From assembly GCF_900541275.1 (NCBI RefSeq), contig NZ_UQJH01000001.1:1-64000 (forward strand): 64,000 nucleotides of DNA, written 5' to 3'. Shown in pieces: positions 9,060 to 18,091 of the stretch. A program made the translations under genes and the position numbers. The notes under the pieces were generated by a model that made no database searches, was not told the origin of the DNA, and saw only the letters and a list, made by a program, of their open reading frames with translations. The stretch's first letter is position 1. Each line of letters starts with the position of its first letter. This stretch comes from an uncultured Porphyromonas sp. (lineage in GTDB: Bacteria; Bacteroidota; Bacteroidia; Bacteroidales; Porphyromonadaceae).

Positions 9060-9132
9060 TGACCCGGGAGGGGCTCGAACCCTCGACCCATTGATTAAGA
9101 GTCAATTGCTCTACCAACTGAGCTACCGAGTC
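9060..9132 (-). tRNA. tRNA-Lys (CTT)
   Basis: Cloverleaf read on the minus strand. Acceptor GACTCGG pairs with CCGGGTC, with discriminator A at 9060. The D arm contains AGCTCAGTTGGTAGAGC, the anticodon stem ATTGA/TCAAT encloses loop CTCTTAA with anticodon CTT, and the T arm contains GGTTCGAGCCC. It is 73 nt with no encoded CCA. A TACCTTTG box lies 49 nt upstream. Confidence 0.96.
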
Positions 9133-9180
9133 ATACTTTATTTCCCCTGTTGGTAGGGGGCTCTCTTGTGGATTGCTCTG

Positions 9181-9188
9181 CAAAGGTA
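9181..9188 (-). promoter_or_regulatory. tRNA-Lys -7 box
   Basis: TACCTTTG on the minus strand, an exact consensus match 48 bp before the tRNA 5' end. Confidence 0.75.
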
Positions 9189-9407
9189 CAATAATTTTGC
9201 AGAAAGGCAAGGTGCTGTGTGAGCTAATTTGACCACAATGTATCTACTACGCTTATCATCAGTTGATTAAAATCCTATTTTTCTTGTCCCTTCCCTGCTG
9301 AACGACAAGTATGCGGAGCTGAGACTAACAATGAGAGACATTTTGACCTTTGACCCTCAATGTAAAGCAAGAGCTATCTGTGGAGTTTAGGGATCCCCTC
9401 GGACTAA

Positions 9408-9488
9408 CTAATACCAATATTAGTCAAATCTATTACCGATATTAGTGACACTAATATCGGTAATAGATGACTCTAATATCGGTAAAAG
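9408..9488. repeat. Phased palindrome array, locus B (4 units)
   Basis: Four 16-bp units start at 9408, 9430, 9451 and 9473 (pitch 22, 21, 22): CTAATACCAATATTAG, CTATTACCGATATTAG, CTAATATCGGTAATAG and CTAATATCGGTAAAAG. Units 2 and 3 are exact reverse complements and share a deviation found nowhere else (CTATTA mirrored by TAATAG), giving a 16-bp stem with a 5-nt loop. The array lies 57 bp after the stop of the exported endonuclease-like gene and 220 bp before the tRNA-Lys promoter. Nothing else was recognised in the gene-free stretch 9189-9544. Confidence 0.88.
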
Positions 9489-9544
9489 AGCCAAGGGCTT
9501 TCCCCGTGCTGATAGTCAGTCTATTGCGCTGATCGTTTTGTGAC

Positions 9545-10678
9545 CTATAGATTCAGGTGTCTTGGGGGGGGTGTGGCGGATGGCTCTGACGGGTTTCCCT
9601 CGGTCTGATCGATGATCAGGTCGACATAGACCGGGTAGTGGTCGCTGAAGCCACCGGTATAGTGGGTCCCTTTGAAGCTTCGTCTCGGTCGGTGATGTCG
9701 GTCCTGGAGGTAGTCCGGTGCGTAGATCTCTATCGACCGACCTCCCACCCGGACGACACCCGCCTCGTCGAGGAGCGTACCGGAGACGATGATCTGATCC
9801 GGTAGCCAGTAGTTGTGCCCGAAGTAGTGCGACCCTCTTGCTCTCCCCTCTTGCGGGGAGGCGAGGTTGTAGAGCTGATGCGGACGGATCTCTGACGACT
9901 CGTCTCCCGGAGGGACCGCTCGGAGCCCCATCGTGAGAGCGGTATTGTGAGGGGCGTCATTGAAGTCGCCCATGATCAGCACTTTGGCATTCGGTCGCTT
10001 GTCAAAGAGGTCCTGCACCACTCGGTAGAGCTTAGCACAGACTCGCTCTCTGTCCGGTGAGGTGGAGCGCACCCCGCCCCGTCGGCTCGGCAGGTGGACG
10101 ACGAATACGTCAAGGAGTGCCCCGCTATGCCTCTGCTCGAGCGTCACCCAGAGCGTATTACGTCCGCTGCCCGAGCGCTCGCGCTTTGTCCTCGGGTCGC
10201 GCCTGAGGGGGTAGCTGAGCAGATCCCCGTAGTGAGGGATCTCGTGGGCGTCTACGCGGCGGAAGACCTTAGGGTCCCACAGGAGCGCCACGTCGATCCC
10301 TCTCGGATCCGCCCCACGGCTGACAGACATCCTGTAGTCCATCCGCCGGAGAGGCTTGGCATCGGTCAGGTCTCGTATCACCTGGACGTTCTCGATCTCG
10401 ACGAGACCGATGAGAGCAGGGTAGTCCCACTCTCCTATACGAGAGAGGGTGCGGGAGATACTCTGCACCTTACTCTGGTACCGCCCCTTCGTCCAGTGGT
10501 ATGCTCCACCGGGGAGGAAGTCCCGATCGTCTGTCTCGGGGTCATCTATAGTGTCGAAGAGGTTCTCTACATTATACGAGACCACCCTCCGCCGGATCAC
10601 CTGCTCGCTCTCCTGTCCCATACTGGTCAGTGCGACAATGAGGGTGAGGAAAAAAAGGAGTGCGAGACGCCGTGGCAT
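9545..10678 (-). CDS. Exported endonuclease/exonuclease/phosphatase family protein
   Basis: A 377-residue protein of the EEP (DNase I-like) fold with a signal peptide (residues 1-21). Metal- and phosphate-binding motifs appear in order: YNVENLFD near 36, LVEIEN near 92, VVHLPSRRGG near 193, MGDFNDAP near 237 and FSDHYPVYV near 345. These retain the Asn, Glu, Asp-x-Asn and Ser-Asp-His residues needed for activity. The substrate could be nucleic acid, phosphoinositide or another phosphodiester. It follows pepD by 12 bp on the same strand and probably shares its transcript. A proline-rich tail (SATPPPRH) ends the protein. Confidence 0.87.
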   Translation of the reverse strand: MPRRLALLFFLTLIVALTSMGQESEQVIRRRVVSYNVENLFDTIDDPETDDRDFLPGGAYHWTKGRYQSKVQSISRTLSRIGEWDYPALIGLVEIENVQVIRDLTDAKPLRRMDYRMSVSRGADPRGIDVALLWDPKVFRRVDAHEIPHYGDLLSYPLRRDPRTKRERSGSGRNTLWVTLEQRHSGALLDVFVVHLPSRRGGVRSTSPDRERVCAKLYRVVQDLFDKRPNAKVLIMGDFNDAPHNTALTMGLRAVPPGDESSEIRPHQLYNLASPQEGRARGSHYFGHNYWLPDQIIVSGTLLDEAGVVRVGGRSIEIYAPDYLQDRHHRPRRSFKGTHYTGGFSDHYPVYVDLIIDQTEGNPSEPSATPPPRHLNL

Positions 10679-10690
10679 GGCATCACCTGC

Positions 10691-12169
10691 TTACTTGCCT
10701 GCCTTGGGGGAGCGCTTAAGGATGTCGAGGATGTAGTCCCAGAACTTTCCTACCGATGCCACCTCCAGACGCTCGGCCGGCGAGTGGACATAGAGCATCG
10801 TCGGTCCCACGGAGATCATATCCAGCTCAGGCCGCTTCTGGCGGAAGAGACCACACTCCAGCCCGGCGTGGATGGCGTACACCTTGGGATCCGTGTCGTA
10901 GAGGGCGCGGTAGCTCTCGCAGGCGATCTGGAGGATCTGAGAGTCGGTATTGGGCTCCCAGCCTGGGTAGGGACTGTGCTCATACACATCAGCTCCGATA
11001 GCCTCAAAGGTGGCACGCACCATATCGCCTACCATATCGATCTGTGAGTCGATCGAGCTGCGCTGGCTGGTGACTACCATCAGTGCGTCCTCCTCGTCCT
11101 CATTCTGCATCTTTACGGAGGCGAGATTGGTCGATGTCTGTACCAGTCCATCGATCTCGCGACTCATCTCGATCACGCCGTGAGGGCAGGCAACGAGAGC
11201 AAAGATCAGGTCATTAGCCGTGTCGGTGTCAATGCAGTAGTCCGGCGTCTCCACCGTATCTAGCTCGACCCTCAGCCCCGGCTCCATCACCTTATACTCA
11301 TCCTGCAGGTGGGAGCGGAAGACGTTGACAAAAGCAGCTAGAGCATCCCTATCCTCAGGTGCCACACCGATGACGGCATGTGCCTCGCGAGGAATGGCGT
11401 TGTCAAGGTTGCCCCCCTCGATGGAGGCGAGGACATACTCCACCTCGTTACCGAGACGGAAGAGAAGTCGGGCCAACAGCTTCACCGCATTGGCATACCC
11501 CTTGTCGATCTCGCTCCCTGAGTGTCCGCCGTGGAGACCGCGGACCTCTATCCGGGTGTAGTGTAGCTCCGGGTAGGCGTAGGTGCGCTCATACTCCAGC
11601 TCGGCTACAGTATCTTTACCGCCGGAGCAGCCGATGCAGATCTCGCCCTCCTCCTCGCTGTCGAGATTGATCAGGATCTTACTCTCGATGAAGTCGGGAG
11701 CCATCTCCATAGCTCCAGTAAGACCGGTCTCCTCATCGCGGGTGAAGAGGCACTCGATGGGACCATGCTCGATGGACTCGGAGGCGAGGATCGCGAGGCA
11801 GACTGCGTCACCGATCCCGTCGTCAGCGCCCAGCGTCGTACCGCGAGCGTGCACCCAGCCATCCTCGACGTAGGTCTGGATGGGATCGGTCTCGAAGTCG
11901 AAGTCCACGTCCTTATCCTTCTCGCACACCATATCCATATGGCACTGGAGGGCAATGCTCTTCCGATCCTCATAGCCCGGGGTAGCGCCCTTACGGATCA
12001 GGATGTTGCCCGCATGATCTACCTCACACTCCAGCCCATGCTCCTTGGCAAAGTCCTGCAGGTAGGCGATCATCTTCTCCTCCTTCTTGGAGGGGCGGGG
12101 GATACGGGTGATTTGGTCGAAGTAGTGGAAGACCTCCTTCGGTTGCTGATCGATGACTTTATCGCTCAT
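10691..12169 (-). CDS. pepD: Aminoacyl-histidine dipeptidase (M20 family)
   Basis: A 492-residue zinc-dependent cytosolic dipeptidase of family M20C, cleaving Xaa-His and other dipeptides. Metal ligands and catalytic residues lie in QCHMDMV near 82, LGADDGIG near 120, DEETGLTGA near 150 and HAGLECGLF near 440, with the lid domain in between (about 210-395). This suits an asaccharolytic or peptide-using anaerobe. It has its own -7 box at 12209-12216, about 40 nt before the ATG. The exported EEP protein follows in the same unit. Confidence 0.95.
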   Translation of the reverse strand: MSDKVIDQQPKEVFHYFDQITRIPRPSKKEEKMIAYLQDFAKEHGLECEVDHAGNILIRKGATPGYEDRKSIALQCHMDMVCEKDKDVDFDFETDPIQTYVEDGWVHARGTTLGADDGIGDAVCLAILASESIEHGPIECLFTRDEETGLTGAMEMAPDFIESKILINLDSEEEGEICIGCSGGKDTVAELEYERTYAYPELHYTRIEVRGLHGGHSGSEIDKGYANAVKLLARLLFRLGNEVEYVLASIEGGNLDNAIPREAHAVIGVAPEDRDALAAFVNVFRSHLQDEYKVMEPGLRVELDTVETPDYCIDTDTANDLIFALVACPHGVIEMSREIDGLVQTSTNLASVKMQNEDEEDALMVVTSQRSSIDSQIDMVGDMVRATFEAIGADVYEHSPYPGWEPNTDSQILQIACESYRALYDTDPKVYAIHAGLECGLFRQKRPELDMISVGPTMLYVHSPAERLEVASVGKFWDYILDILKRSPKAGK

Positions 12170-12208
12170 GATAGTTCAGTGGTAGTTATTGGTTTTTTTA
12201 TGTTTCCG

Positions 12209-12216
12209 TAAAGATA
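12209..12216 (-). promoter_or_regulatory. pepD -7 box
   Basis: TATCTTTA on the minus strand, one mismatch from TAnnTTTG at the last base. It lies between the terminator of the upstream Sus-type operon and the pepD start. Confidence 0.55.
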
Positions 12217-12263
12217 CCAATTTCTGCTTACCCAATGGCGTGATCGCTGCGTGGGAAGTGTAT

Positions 12264-12303
12264 GAAAAAAAGCTCCCACCGGTGAGGCGACACCGGTGGG
12301 AGC
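12264..12303 (-). terminator. Sus-type operon terminator
   Basis: A perfect 13-bp stem, GCTCCCACCGGTG (12272-12284) with CACCGGTGGGAGC (12291-12303), has a 6-nt loop and is followed on the minus strand by a run of seven Ts. It lies 31 bp after the susE stop. Confidence 0.92.
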
Positions 12304-12333
12304 ATATCTATCCACTCTTCCTATGAAGAGGGA

Positions 12334-13521
12334 TTACTTATCGAGCTTATTGATGAAGTAGTTGCCGGTGAGGTCGTTGAAGTAGACATCGTAGGTGCCT
12401 GCTTCCTTGGCGGTGACCTTCCAATTCTCTCCCCCTTCAGCGATGCCGAAGTCTGTGGGGAATTTCTCCTTCTCCTGACCGCCCCAATTGGTGCTCCAGG
12501 CAGCATTGGCGCGAAGCTTAAATTCGCCCTCCTTCAGCACGATCCCTCTGCCGATCCAGAGGTGAGGCTCGGTCTTGGACTGCTCGAGGAGGAGGTCGTG
12601 ATCCCAGTCAATGCCGGCGGTGCCGATGATACCGATCTTGTCGAAGGTCGGCTTGGACAAGACATCGATGGGCGTAAAGCTGATGGTCGCCTGAGCGGGA
12701 TCGAGCTTGCCCCTATTGACGGTTAGCGTGATTCGGTAGTACCCGGCAGGTGATCCCGCAGGGAGCTCAATATTATCTCCGCTCATATCGAGCTTGCCAT
12801 CCTTTAGGCCCAGGATATTTTTCCACGCGCCAATGCTGGCTTCCGGGAAGATCTTGAAGGCGGCACCGGCCTTGAGGTACCCATAGTAGTGGTAGGTGAG
12901 GGCACTATTATCATCGGCGAAGAAGAGGTGTTCGTTGTTTTTCTCATTCCACCCAGGTGCGCCGTCTCTGCCGCTGAGGTCCCCTACGAGGAAGTAGAGA
13001 TCAGGTCGGACAGTGGCGAGGAACGGGGTGATCGTCAGCTCCAGTGGTGCCGAGGTGGTCCTGTAGGTCTCGAGGGCGTGGTCGTTGCCCTTGTCGGCCA
13101 GAGGAAGTGCCTCCACCATCACGGAGACCTTGTCCGGAGTGTCACCCTCCATCTCCAGTTCTGTGACGAGTCGCTTATTGAGCTGCTGGAGTGGGATAGA
13201 GATCTGACGTGCACCGGTTAGTACCGGAAACTCGATCCGCTTCTCACTTCCTCCCCGAGAGATGACGAGGGTGTAGGTGACAGGGATCTTGTCACCATAC
13301 TTGGCAGCGCTCCAGCTTAGGTCGAGCGTGCCGGTGCTCTCAGGGGTGATCGTCATTGCCGTGGAGACGGGCTGATCGAGCACAGCGGGAGACTTGGATG
13401 AGAGGACGGCATCAAAGCTCTCCATCGGATCCTCGGTGCTGCATCCTGCCACGAGGGAGAGGATGAGGGCGGCGAGAGTCGCAGATGCCAGGTGATGTAT
13501 TCTATTCATGGTCTGAGTCAT
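12334..13521 (-). CDS. susE: SusE/SusF-like outer-membrane lipoprotein
   Basis: A 395-residue surface lipoprotein with lipobox LVAGC. The N-terminal region has the SusE-type fold, with SAAKYGDKIPVTYTLVIS near residues 71-88. Two later starch-binding-like modules have aromatic and strand patterns such as HYYGYLKAGAAFKIFPEA, AWSTNWGGQ and GTYDVYFND. By family it should bind alpha-glucan at the cell surface next to SusC/SusD. ATG 13521 overlaps the susD stop (ATGA); an in-frame ATG at 13509 is equally possible. Last gene before the operon terminator. Confidence 0.88.
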   Translation of the reverse strand: MTQTMNRIHHLASATLAALILSLVAGCSTEDPMESFDAVLSSKSPAVLDQPVSTAMTITPESTGTLDLSWSAAKYGDKIPVTYTLVISRGGSEKRIEFPVLTGARQISIPLQQLNKRLVTELEMEGDTPDKVSVMVEALPLADKGNDHALETYRTTSAPLELTITPFLATVRPDLYFLVGDLSGRDGAPGWNEKNNEHLFFADDNSALTYHYYGYLKAGAAFKIFPEASIGAWKNILGLKDGKLDMSGDNIELPAGSPAGYYRITLTVNRGKLDPAQATISFTPIDVLSKPTFDKIGIIGTAGIDWDHDLLLEQSKTEPHLWIGRGIVLKEGEFKLRANAAWSTNWGGQEKEKFPTDFGIAEGGENWKVTAKEAGTYDVYFNDLTGNYFINKLDK

Positions 13522-15050
13522 TTGCTTTTGGGACGAAGGTTAGGATTGGCGAGTGCATCAGAAGCGGGGATGGGGTAGAGTGCCCTGTCGGCGGTCATCG
13601 CTGCACCGGAGGCCTTTCCACCCTTCCACTCCCATAGGTAGCTGCCGGAGGTGAAGAGTCCGAAGCGTATCAGGTCGGTGCGGCGGTGACCCTCCCAGTA
13701 GAGCTCGCGCCCGCGCTCGTCGATGATCTGCGAGAGGTCAAGGTTGCTTGTCGGTGCGATGCCGGCGCGGCTGCGGATCTTATTAAGATAGTCCAGTCCC
13801 TTGCCCTTGTCGGCAGCTCCCCGTGCGGCGCACTCGGCATAGATAAGGTACATCTCGGCGAGACGGAAGAGGGGGAAGTCCATATCGCAGAAGTCCAGAT
13901 GGCTGCCCGGCTTATTGTCGCTGGTCACATTGGTGTACTTATAGACATATACGCCCTGGTCGAAGTCAGTCAGCTTCTCGATCGTGTCGGTCGACTTGAG
14001 GAGCAGGTTGCGGCTGTCCTCCGGGGTGAAGAGCTTGGCAAAGGTCGGTGTGGCTCTATTGCCGCCCCACTTGCCATTGGTGCCGACACTGGGCAGCAGA
14101 CCCTTGTCCTGTAGCTCAGTGAGCATCTTTTGATTGTAGGAGGCGCAGACGAAGAAGGTGGCACCTGACCAGCTTTGGGCATTTTGCCCATCCGTCGGGA
14201 CGGCGAGGATGATCTCATCGGTAAACTTGTGGTTGTCCGCCCCGAAGAGATCCTTGTATATCGGATGGAGCTTATGGCCGCCGGTAATGACTTTCTCTGC
14301 ATACTCCGCTGCCTCAGCGTAGTGACCGGTGCCGGTGTAGACCTCGGCATTGAGGTAGACACGGGCAAGCAACGCCTGGGCGGCAGCCTGACCGGCGCGA
14401 CCATAGACCTGCTGACCGGCAGGCTTGAGGAGTGGCTCCACCGCCTTTAGCTCCGAGACGACGTAGTCGAAGAGCTCCTTGCGGGCGATCCTCTTAGGAG
14501 CGGTCTTGCCTGTTGGGTCCTGCTCGGTGATGAAGGGGACATCGCCGTAGAGATCCATCAGCACCCAATACTGGAAGGCGCGGACGAAGCGAGCCTCCGC
14601 CTTCATCAGCTCTTTCTCCTCAGGCTTGAGGGGTGAGCTGTCCACGTTGGCGAGAAACTCGTTGGCATACTTGATCTGGATGATCGAGCGGTAGTAGGCT
14701 CCGGCGACAATGCCGGTGGTGGCGTCCCAGGTACCGTCGCTCAGCCCCTTGACTGCCTCGTCGTTCCAGGCACACTTGACCTCGTCTGTGGGGAGCTCCT
14801 GGAGGTTGAAGAACGCTCTGGTAAATCCCGAGGTACCATCGTCAATACCGGCGACATCGCCCTCCGCGAGCGCCCAGGCGCCATAGACCTTGGCAAAGGC
14901 CTGACGCGTACCCTCCTCGGTAGAGAAGACCTTGGGGCCGGTCACGTCATTCGTCGGCATTCGATCGAGATCGCGGACGCAGGAGGCGAGGAGTAGCCCA
15001 GTGAGTAGGGTAGAGATGAGTATGGTAGTAGTCTTCATAATCTTTTGCAT
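13518..15050 (-). CDS. susD: SusD/RagB nutrient-binding outer-membrane lipoprotein
   Basis: A 510-residue surface lipoprotein (lipobox LLASC, residues 19-23) that caps the SusC barrel and captures glycans. The tetratricopeptide-like helical scaffold contains the family signatures EARFVRAFQYWVLMDLYGDV and RLAEMYLIYAECA. The C-terminal part contains LNKIRSRAGI and ERGRELYWEGHRRTDLIRFG, all typical of SusD/RagB. It starts 3 bp after the susC stop and overlaps susE by 4 bp, so the three are translationally coupled. Confidence 0.95.
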   Translation of the reverse strand: MQKIMKTTTILISTLLTGLLLASCVRDLDRMPTNDVTGPKVFSTEEGTRQAFAKVYGAWALAEGDVAGIDDGTSGFTRAFFNLQELPTDEVKCAWNDEAVKGLSDGTWDATTGIVAGAYYRSIIQIKYANEFLANVDSSPLKPEEKELMKAEARFVRAFQYWVLMDLYGDVPFITEQDPTGKTAPKRIARKELFDYVVSELKAVEPLLKPAGQQVYGRAGQAAAQALLARVYLNAEVYTGTGHYAEAAEYAEKVITGGHKLHPIYKDLFGADNHKFTDEIILAVPTDGQNAQSWSGATFFVCASYNQKMLTELQDKGLLPSVGTNGKWGGNRATPTFAKLFTPEDSRNLLLKSTDTIEKLTDFDQGVYVYKYTNVTSDNKPGSHLDFCDMDFPLFRLAEMYLIYAECAARGAADKGKGLDYLNKIRSRAGIAPTSNLDLSQIIDERGRELYWEGHRRTDLIRFGLFTSGSYLWEWKGGKASGAAMTADRALYPIPASDALANPNLRPKSK

Positions 15051-15053
15051 GAC

Positions 15054-18000
15054 TTAAAAGGTGAGACCCAGACTAAGAGAGTAGGTGCGGGGTATGGGGT
15101 AGAACTGGTGGTCGATCCCACCGGAGACCTCCGGGTCAATGCCCTTGTAGGAGGAGAGGGTGAAGACATTCTGCACCGTCGCACCGAGGTTGATCCCTAC
15201 GCTGTCGTGGAAGAGGCGACCGAAGTCGTAGCTCAGGGTCAGATTGTCCATCTTGAGGAAGGAGGCATCTCGGACGTAGTAGTCGGAGAGGTAGTGCTTA
15301 TTGATAAAACCGGACTCACTATAGTCGTGTGTCGCATTGCTGATCCATCCCAGAGGGTCGATGACCGAGTCGAGGGTGGCATTGTTGCTGGAGACGTTGT
15401 CGTAGATCTTACTGCCGGTATTAGCACGCAGGGAGGTGGATAGGGTGAGCCCCTTGTACCGAAGTGAGGTGCTGAGACCGAAGAGGAAGTCCGGTGCCGG
15501 CTTGCCACAGTGGTACTTGTCGTAGTTGTCTATTTTTCCGTCACCATTAAGGTCCGCAAAGACACCCTCAATGGGCTTACCCTGCTCATCATAAACCTGC
15601 TTGTGGACAAAGAAGGAGTAAGGCGCATAGCCTACGGAGTGGATCTGGGCATTGTTGCCGGTGGCACCATTGATACCGCCCACCTCAGCACCGAGATAGG
15701 TGGGGTCCTCGACCTGCGTCAGCTTGGTGATCTCGGTCTGGTTGTAGGTGGCGTTGAAGTTCAGCACCCAGTTCCAGTCCTTCGTCTCGATCGGGATATA
15801 GTTCACTGACAACTCTGCACCCCTGTTGGTCATAGAGCCGATGTTGGTGAGGAGCTTATTGGAGAAATTGGCTCCGGCAGGGATCGGGATCGTATTCAGG
15901 AGGTCCTTGGTGTGCTTGACGTAGAGATCGATCGAGCCGTAGAGGCGCCCCTTGAGGAATCCGTAGTCGAGACCGATATTGGAGGTAGCGGTCTGCTCCC
16001 ACTTGATCTCGGCATCGTAAGCGGCAGGCTTGTACATATTGTACCACTTGTCACCGAGGAGGTACTTTGACTGATTGCCACTGAGGTAGTATACCGGCTG
16101 ATAGCTGTAGTTGGCGATACCATCCTGCTGTCCGGTCAGACCGTAGCCGAGACGGAGCTTCAGGTCGCTGACGGCATCTACGTCCTTGAAGAAGGACTCT
16201 TCCTTGATCTTCCATGCCAAAGCGACGGAGGGGAAGATACCCCAGCGGTACTTGGGTGCAAAGCGGGAGGAGCCATCGGTACGCACTGTAGCTGTGATGA
16301 GGTAGCGGTCGAGGAGAGAGTAATTGACACGACCGTAGAAGGATACAAGCGTATTCCTCGGCATATCGTAGGGGAAGACCGGCTTATTGTACTCGATCCC
16401 TCCGGCGGTCTTGTCGGCGTACTTGTAATCCTTGGTGAGCCAGTCCTGGTAGGAGTAGCCCGCCATCACATCGAGAGCACCGAGGAGAGCCTTTGACTCC
16501 ACCTTATAATTGAGGTAAAAGTCGAGCAGCTTATTTGTCTTCTCCTGGCGATACTGATTGTCCAGACCGCCCTTGCCGATCACCTGATTGGTGTACTCAT
16601 TGAGCGGTGCTGTGGTGGGGATGTAGATGGTGCCTTGCCCCACGCCGTAGTCGTAGGCAAGATTGAGGTTCATACTCAGCCCCTTGACGAAGGGAAGCTT
16701 GTAGGTGATCATCGAGTTGGCGATGATGCGATTGGTGGTGCCTCGGTCCTCCTTCTCCATCAAGAGGGCAAGGGGATTACGAGGTGCCTGTGAGCGGGGG
16801 ATCACCTGACCCTCGGTACCCTCACCGGTGAGGAACCAGTAGCCGCCGAAGGGCTTGAAGACCGCATCATCAGACATGATCGGCTGGGTCGGATCCATCC
16901 TCACTGCCCCATCAATGGCGTCCCTATTGGGGAAGCGATTTCGGGTGTGGGAGCCCTTGACATTCAGCGTCACTGTGAGGTCGTCATTGAGGAAATGGGG
17001 CGACAGACTGAGGTCCCCGGTGACGCGCTGCATGTGGTCCGTCTTGAGGATACCCTTCTCGTTGTAGTATCCTACAGACACGCGGTAGGGGAGCCAGGAG
17101 GTGGCACCACTGATGCTGACGTTATTATCCGCACCAAAGGCGGTCTGGTAGATGGCGCTCTGCCAGTCGGTATTCTCCTTTCCGAGCATAGCGATGTACT
17201 TCGCATTGCCGCTCTTCTTTACGATCTCGCGGATCTCGTCGCCGGTGTAGACATCGACATACTTACGAGGGGTGGAGACGGAGAATCGGGTGGTGGCCTG
17301 TACACGGAGTGGCTGGCCGAGACTTCCCTTCTTCGTCGTGATGATGATCACGCCATTGGAGGCTCTGGAGCCATAGATCGCTGTGGCGGAGGCATCCTTG
17401 AGGACATTCATCGACTCGATGTCAGCGGGGTTGATCGAGCTAAGTGCGCTCGGTGCTCCGGGGAGAGAGCCGCCCTCCATAGGCACGCCGTCGATGACGA
17501 TCAGCGGGTCATTGGAGGCATTGAGCGAGGCACCGCCTCGGATGCGTATCGTGGAGCCGGCGCCGGGACTTCCGCCACCGGGGACAATCTGCACACCGGC
17601 GATCTTACCGGTGATGAGCTGATCCGGAGTGGCAATGGCGCCCTTCTGGAAGTCCTTGCTGGAGATCGTGGTGATAGAGCCGGTGAGGTCTTTCTTCTGC
17701 ACCGACCCATAGCCGATCACCACTACCTCGTCAAGGAGCTCGGAGTCCTCGTGGAGGACAAGGCGAAGGGGGAAGGTCTGGTCTGCTACGGCAATCGTCT
17801 GATCGACGAAGCCGACGTAGGTAAAGGTGAGGCGATCAGACTTCTCGACCTGGATGGAGAAGTTTCCGTCCATATCGGTGATCGTCCCTTGTCCTACCTT
17901 GTCAGTCACCCGCACGGTGACACCGGGTAGGGGAGAGCCCTCCACGTCGACTACCACACCGTGGGCGCGTACCGACTGGGCGAGAGCAGAGAGCGCACTC

Positions 18001-18068
18001 CCGCTGACCACCACCAGTAGGGCGAGTAGTCGCAGAGCCTGCTTGAGTATACTGCTATTCTTATTCAT
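15054..18068 (-). CDS. susC: SusC/RagA TonB-dependent outer-membrane transporter
   Basis: A 1004-residue TonB-dependent transporter. After a signal peptide (to about residue 30) come the carboxypeptidase-regulatory-like domain with LPGVTVRVTDKVGQGTITD and the DEVVVIGYGSVQKKDLTGSI segment before the plug. The plug ends in the SusC signature SATAIYGSRASNGVIIITTK, and the 22-strand barrel ends with the aromatic YSLSLGLTF. With SusD it should import oligosaccharides using TonB energy. It follows the GH97 gene by 23 bp, and four genes read in order GH97-SusC-SusD-SusE. Confidence 0.96.
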   Translation of the reverse strand: MNKNSSILKQALRLLALLVVVSGSALSALAQSVRAHGVVVDVEGSPLPGVTVRVTDKVGQGTITDMDGNFSIQVEKSDRLTFTYVGFVDQTIAVADQTFPLRLVLHEDSELLDEVVVIGYGSVQKKDLTGSITTISSKDFQKGAIATPDQLITGKIAGVQIVPGGGSPGAGSTIRIRGGASLNASNDPLIVIDGVPMEGGSLPGAPSALSSINPADIESMNVLKDASATAIYGSRASNGVIIITTKKGSLGQPLRVQATTRFSVSTPRKYVDVYTGDEIREIVKKSGNAKYIAMLGKENTDWQSAIYQTAFGADNNVSISGATSWLPYRVSVGYYNEKGILKTDHMQRVTGDLSLSPHFLNDDLTVTLNVKGSHTRNRFPNRDAIDGAVRMDPTQPIMSDDAVFKPFGGYWFLTGEGTEGQVIPRSQAPRNPLALLMEKEDRGTTNRIIANSMITYKLPFVKGLSMNLNLAYDYGVGQGTIYIPTTAPLNEYTNQVIGKGGLDNQYRQEKTNKLLDFYLNYKVESKALLGALDVMAGYSYQDWLTKDYKYADKTAGGIEYNKPVFPYDMPRNTLVSFYGRVNYSLLDRYLITATVRTDGSSRFAPKYRWGIFPSVALAWKIKEESFFKDVDAVSDLKLRLGYGLTGQQDGIANYSYQPVYYLSGNQSKYLLGDKWYNMYKPAAYDAEIKWEQTATSNIGLDYGFLKGRLYGSIDLYVKHTKDLLNTIPIPAGANFSNKLLTNIGSMTNRGAELSVNYIPIETKDWNWVLNFNATYNQTEITKLTQVEDPTYLGAEVGGINGATGNNAQIHSVGYAPYSFFVHKQVYDEQGKPIEGVFADLNGDGKIDNYDKYHCGKPAPDFLFGLSTSLRYKGLTLSTSLRANTGSKIYDNVSSNNATLDSVIDPLGWISNATHDYSESGFINKHYLSDYYVRDASFLKMDNLTLSYDFGRLFHDSVGINLGATVQNVFTLSSYKGIDPEVSGGIDHQFYPIPRTYSLSLGLTF

Positions 18069-18091
18069 ACTAAGATATGGGGTTAAGGGAT

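Noticed and set aside
9408..9488. CRISPR array
   Set aside because: Repeats are 16-bp palindromes with 5-6 bp spacers and only 3-4 units, there are no cas genes, and the same units recur at five loci.
16947..17930. 327-codon open frame opposite susC
   Set aside because: It lies wholly antisense to a well-supported SusC gene. The high-GC third positions of this genome leave many long opposite frames open.
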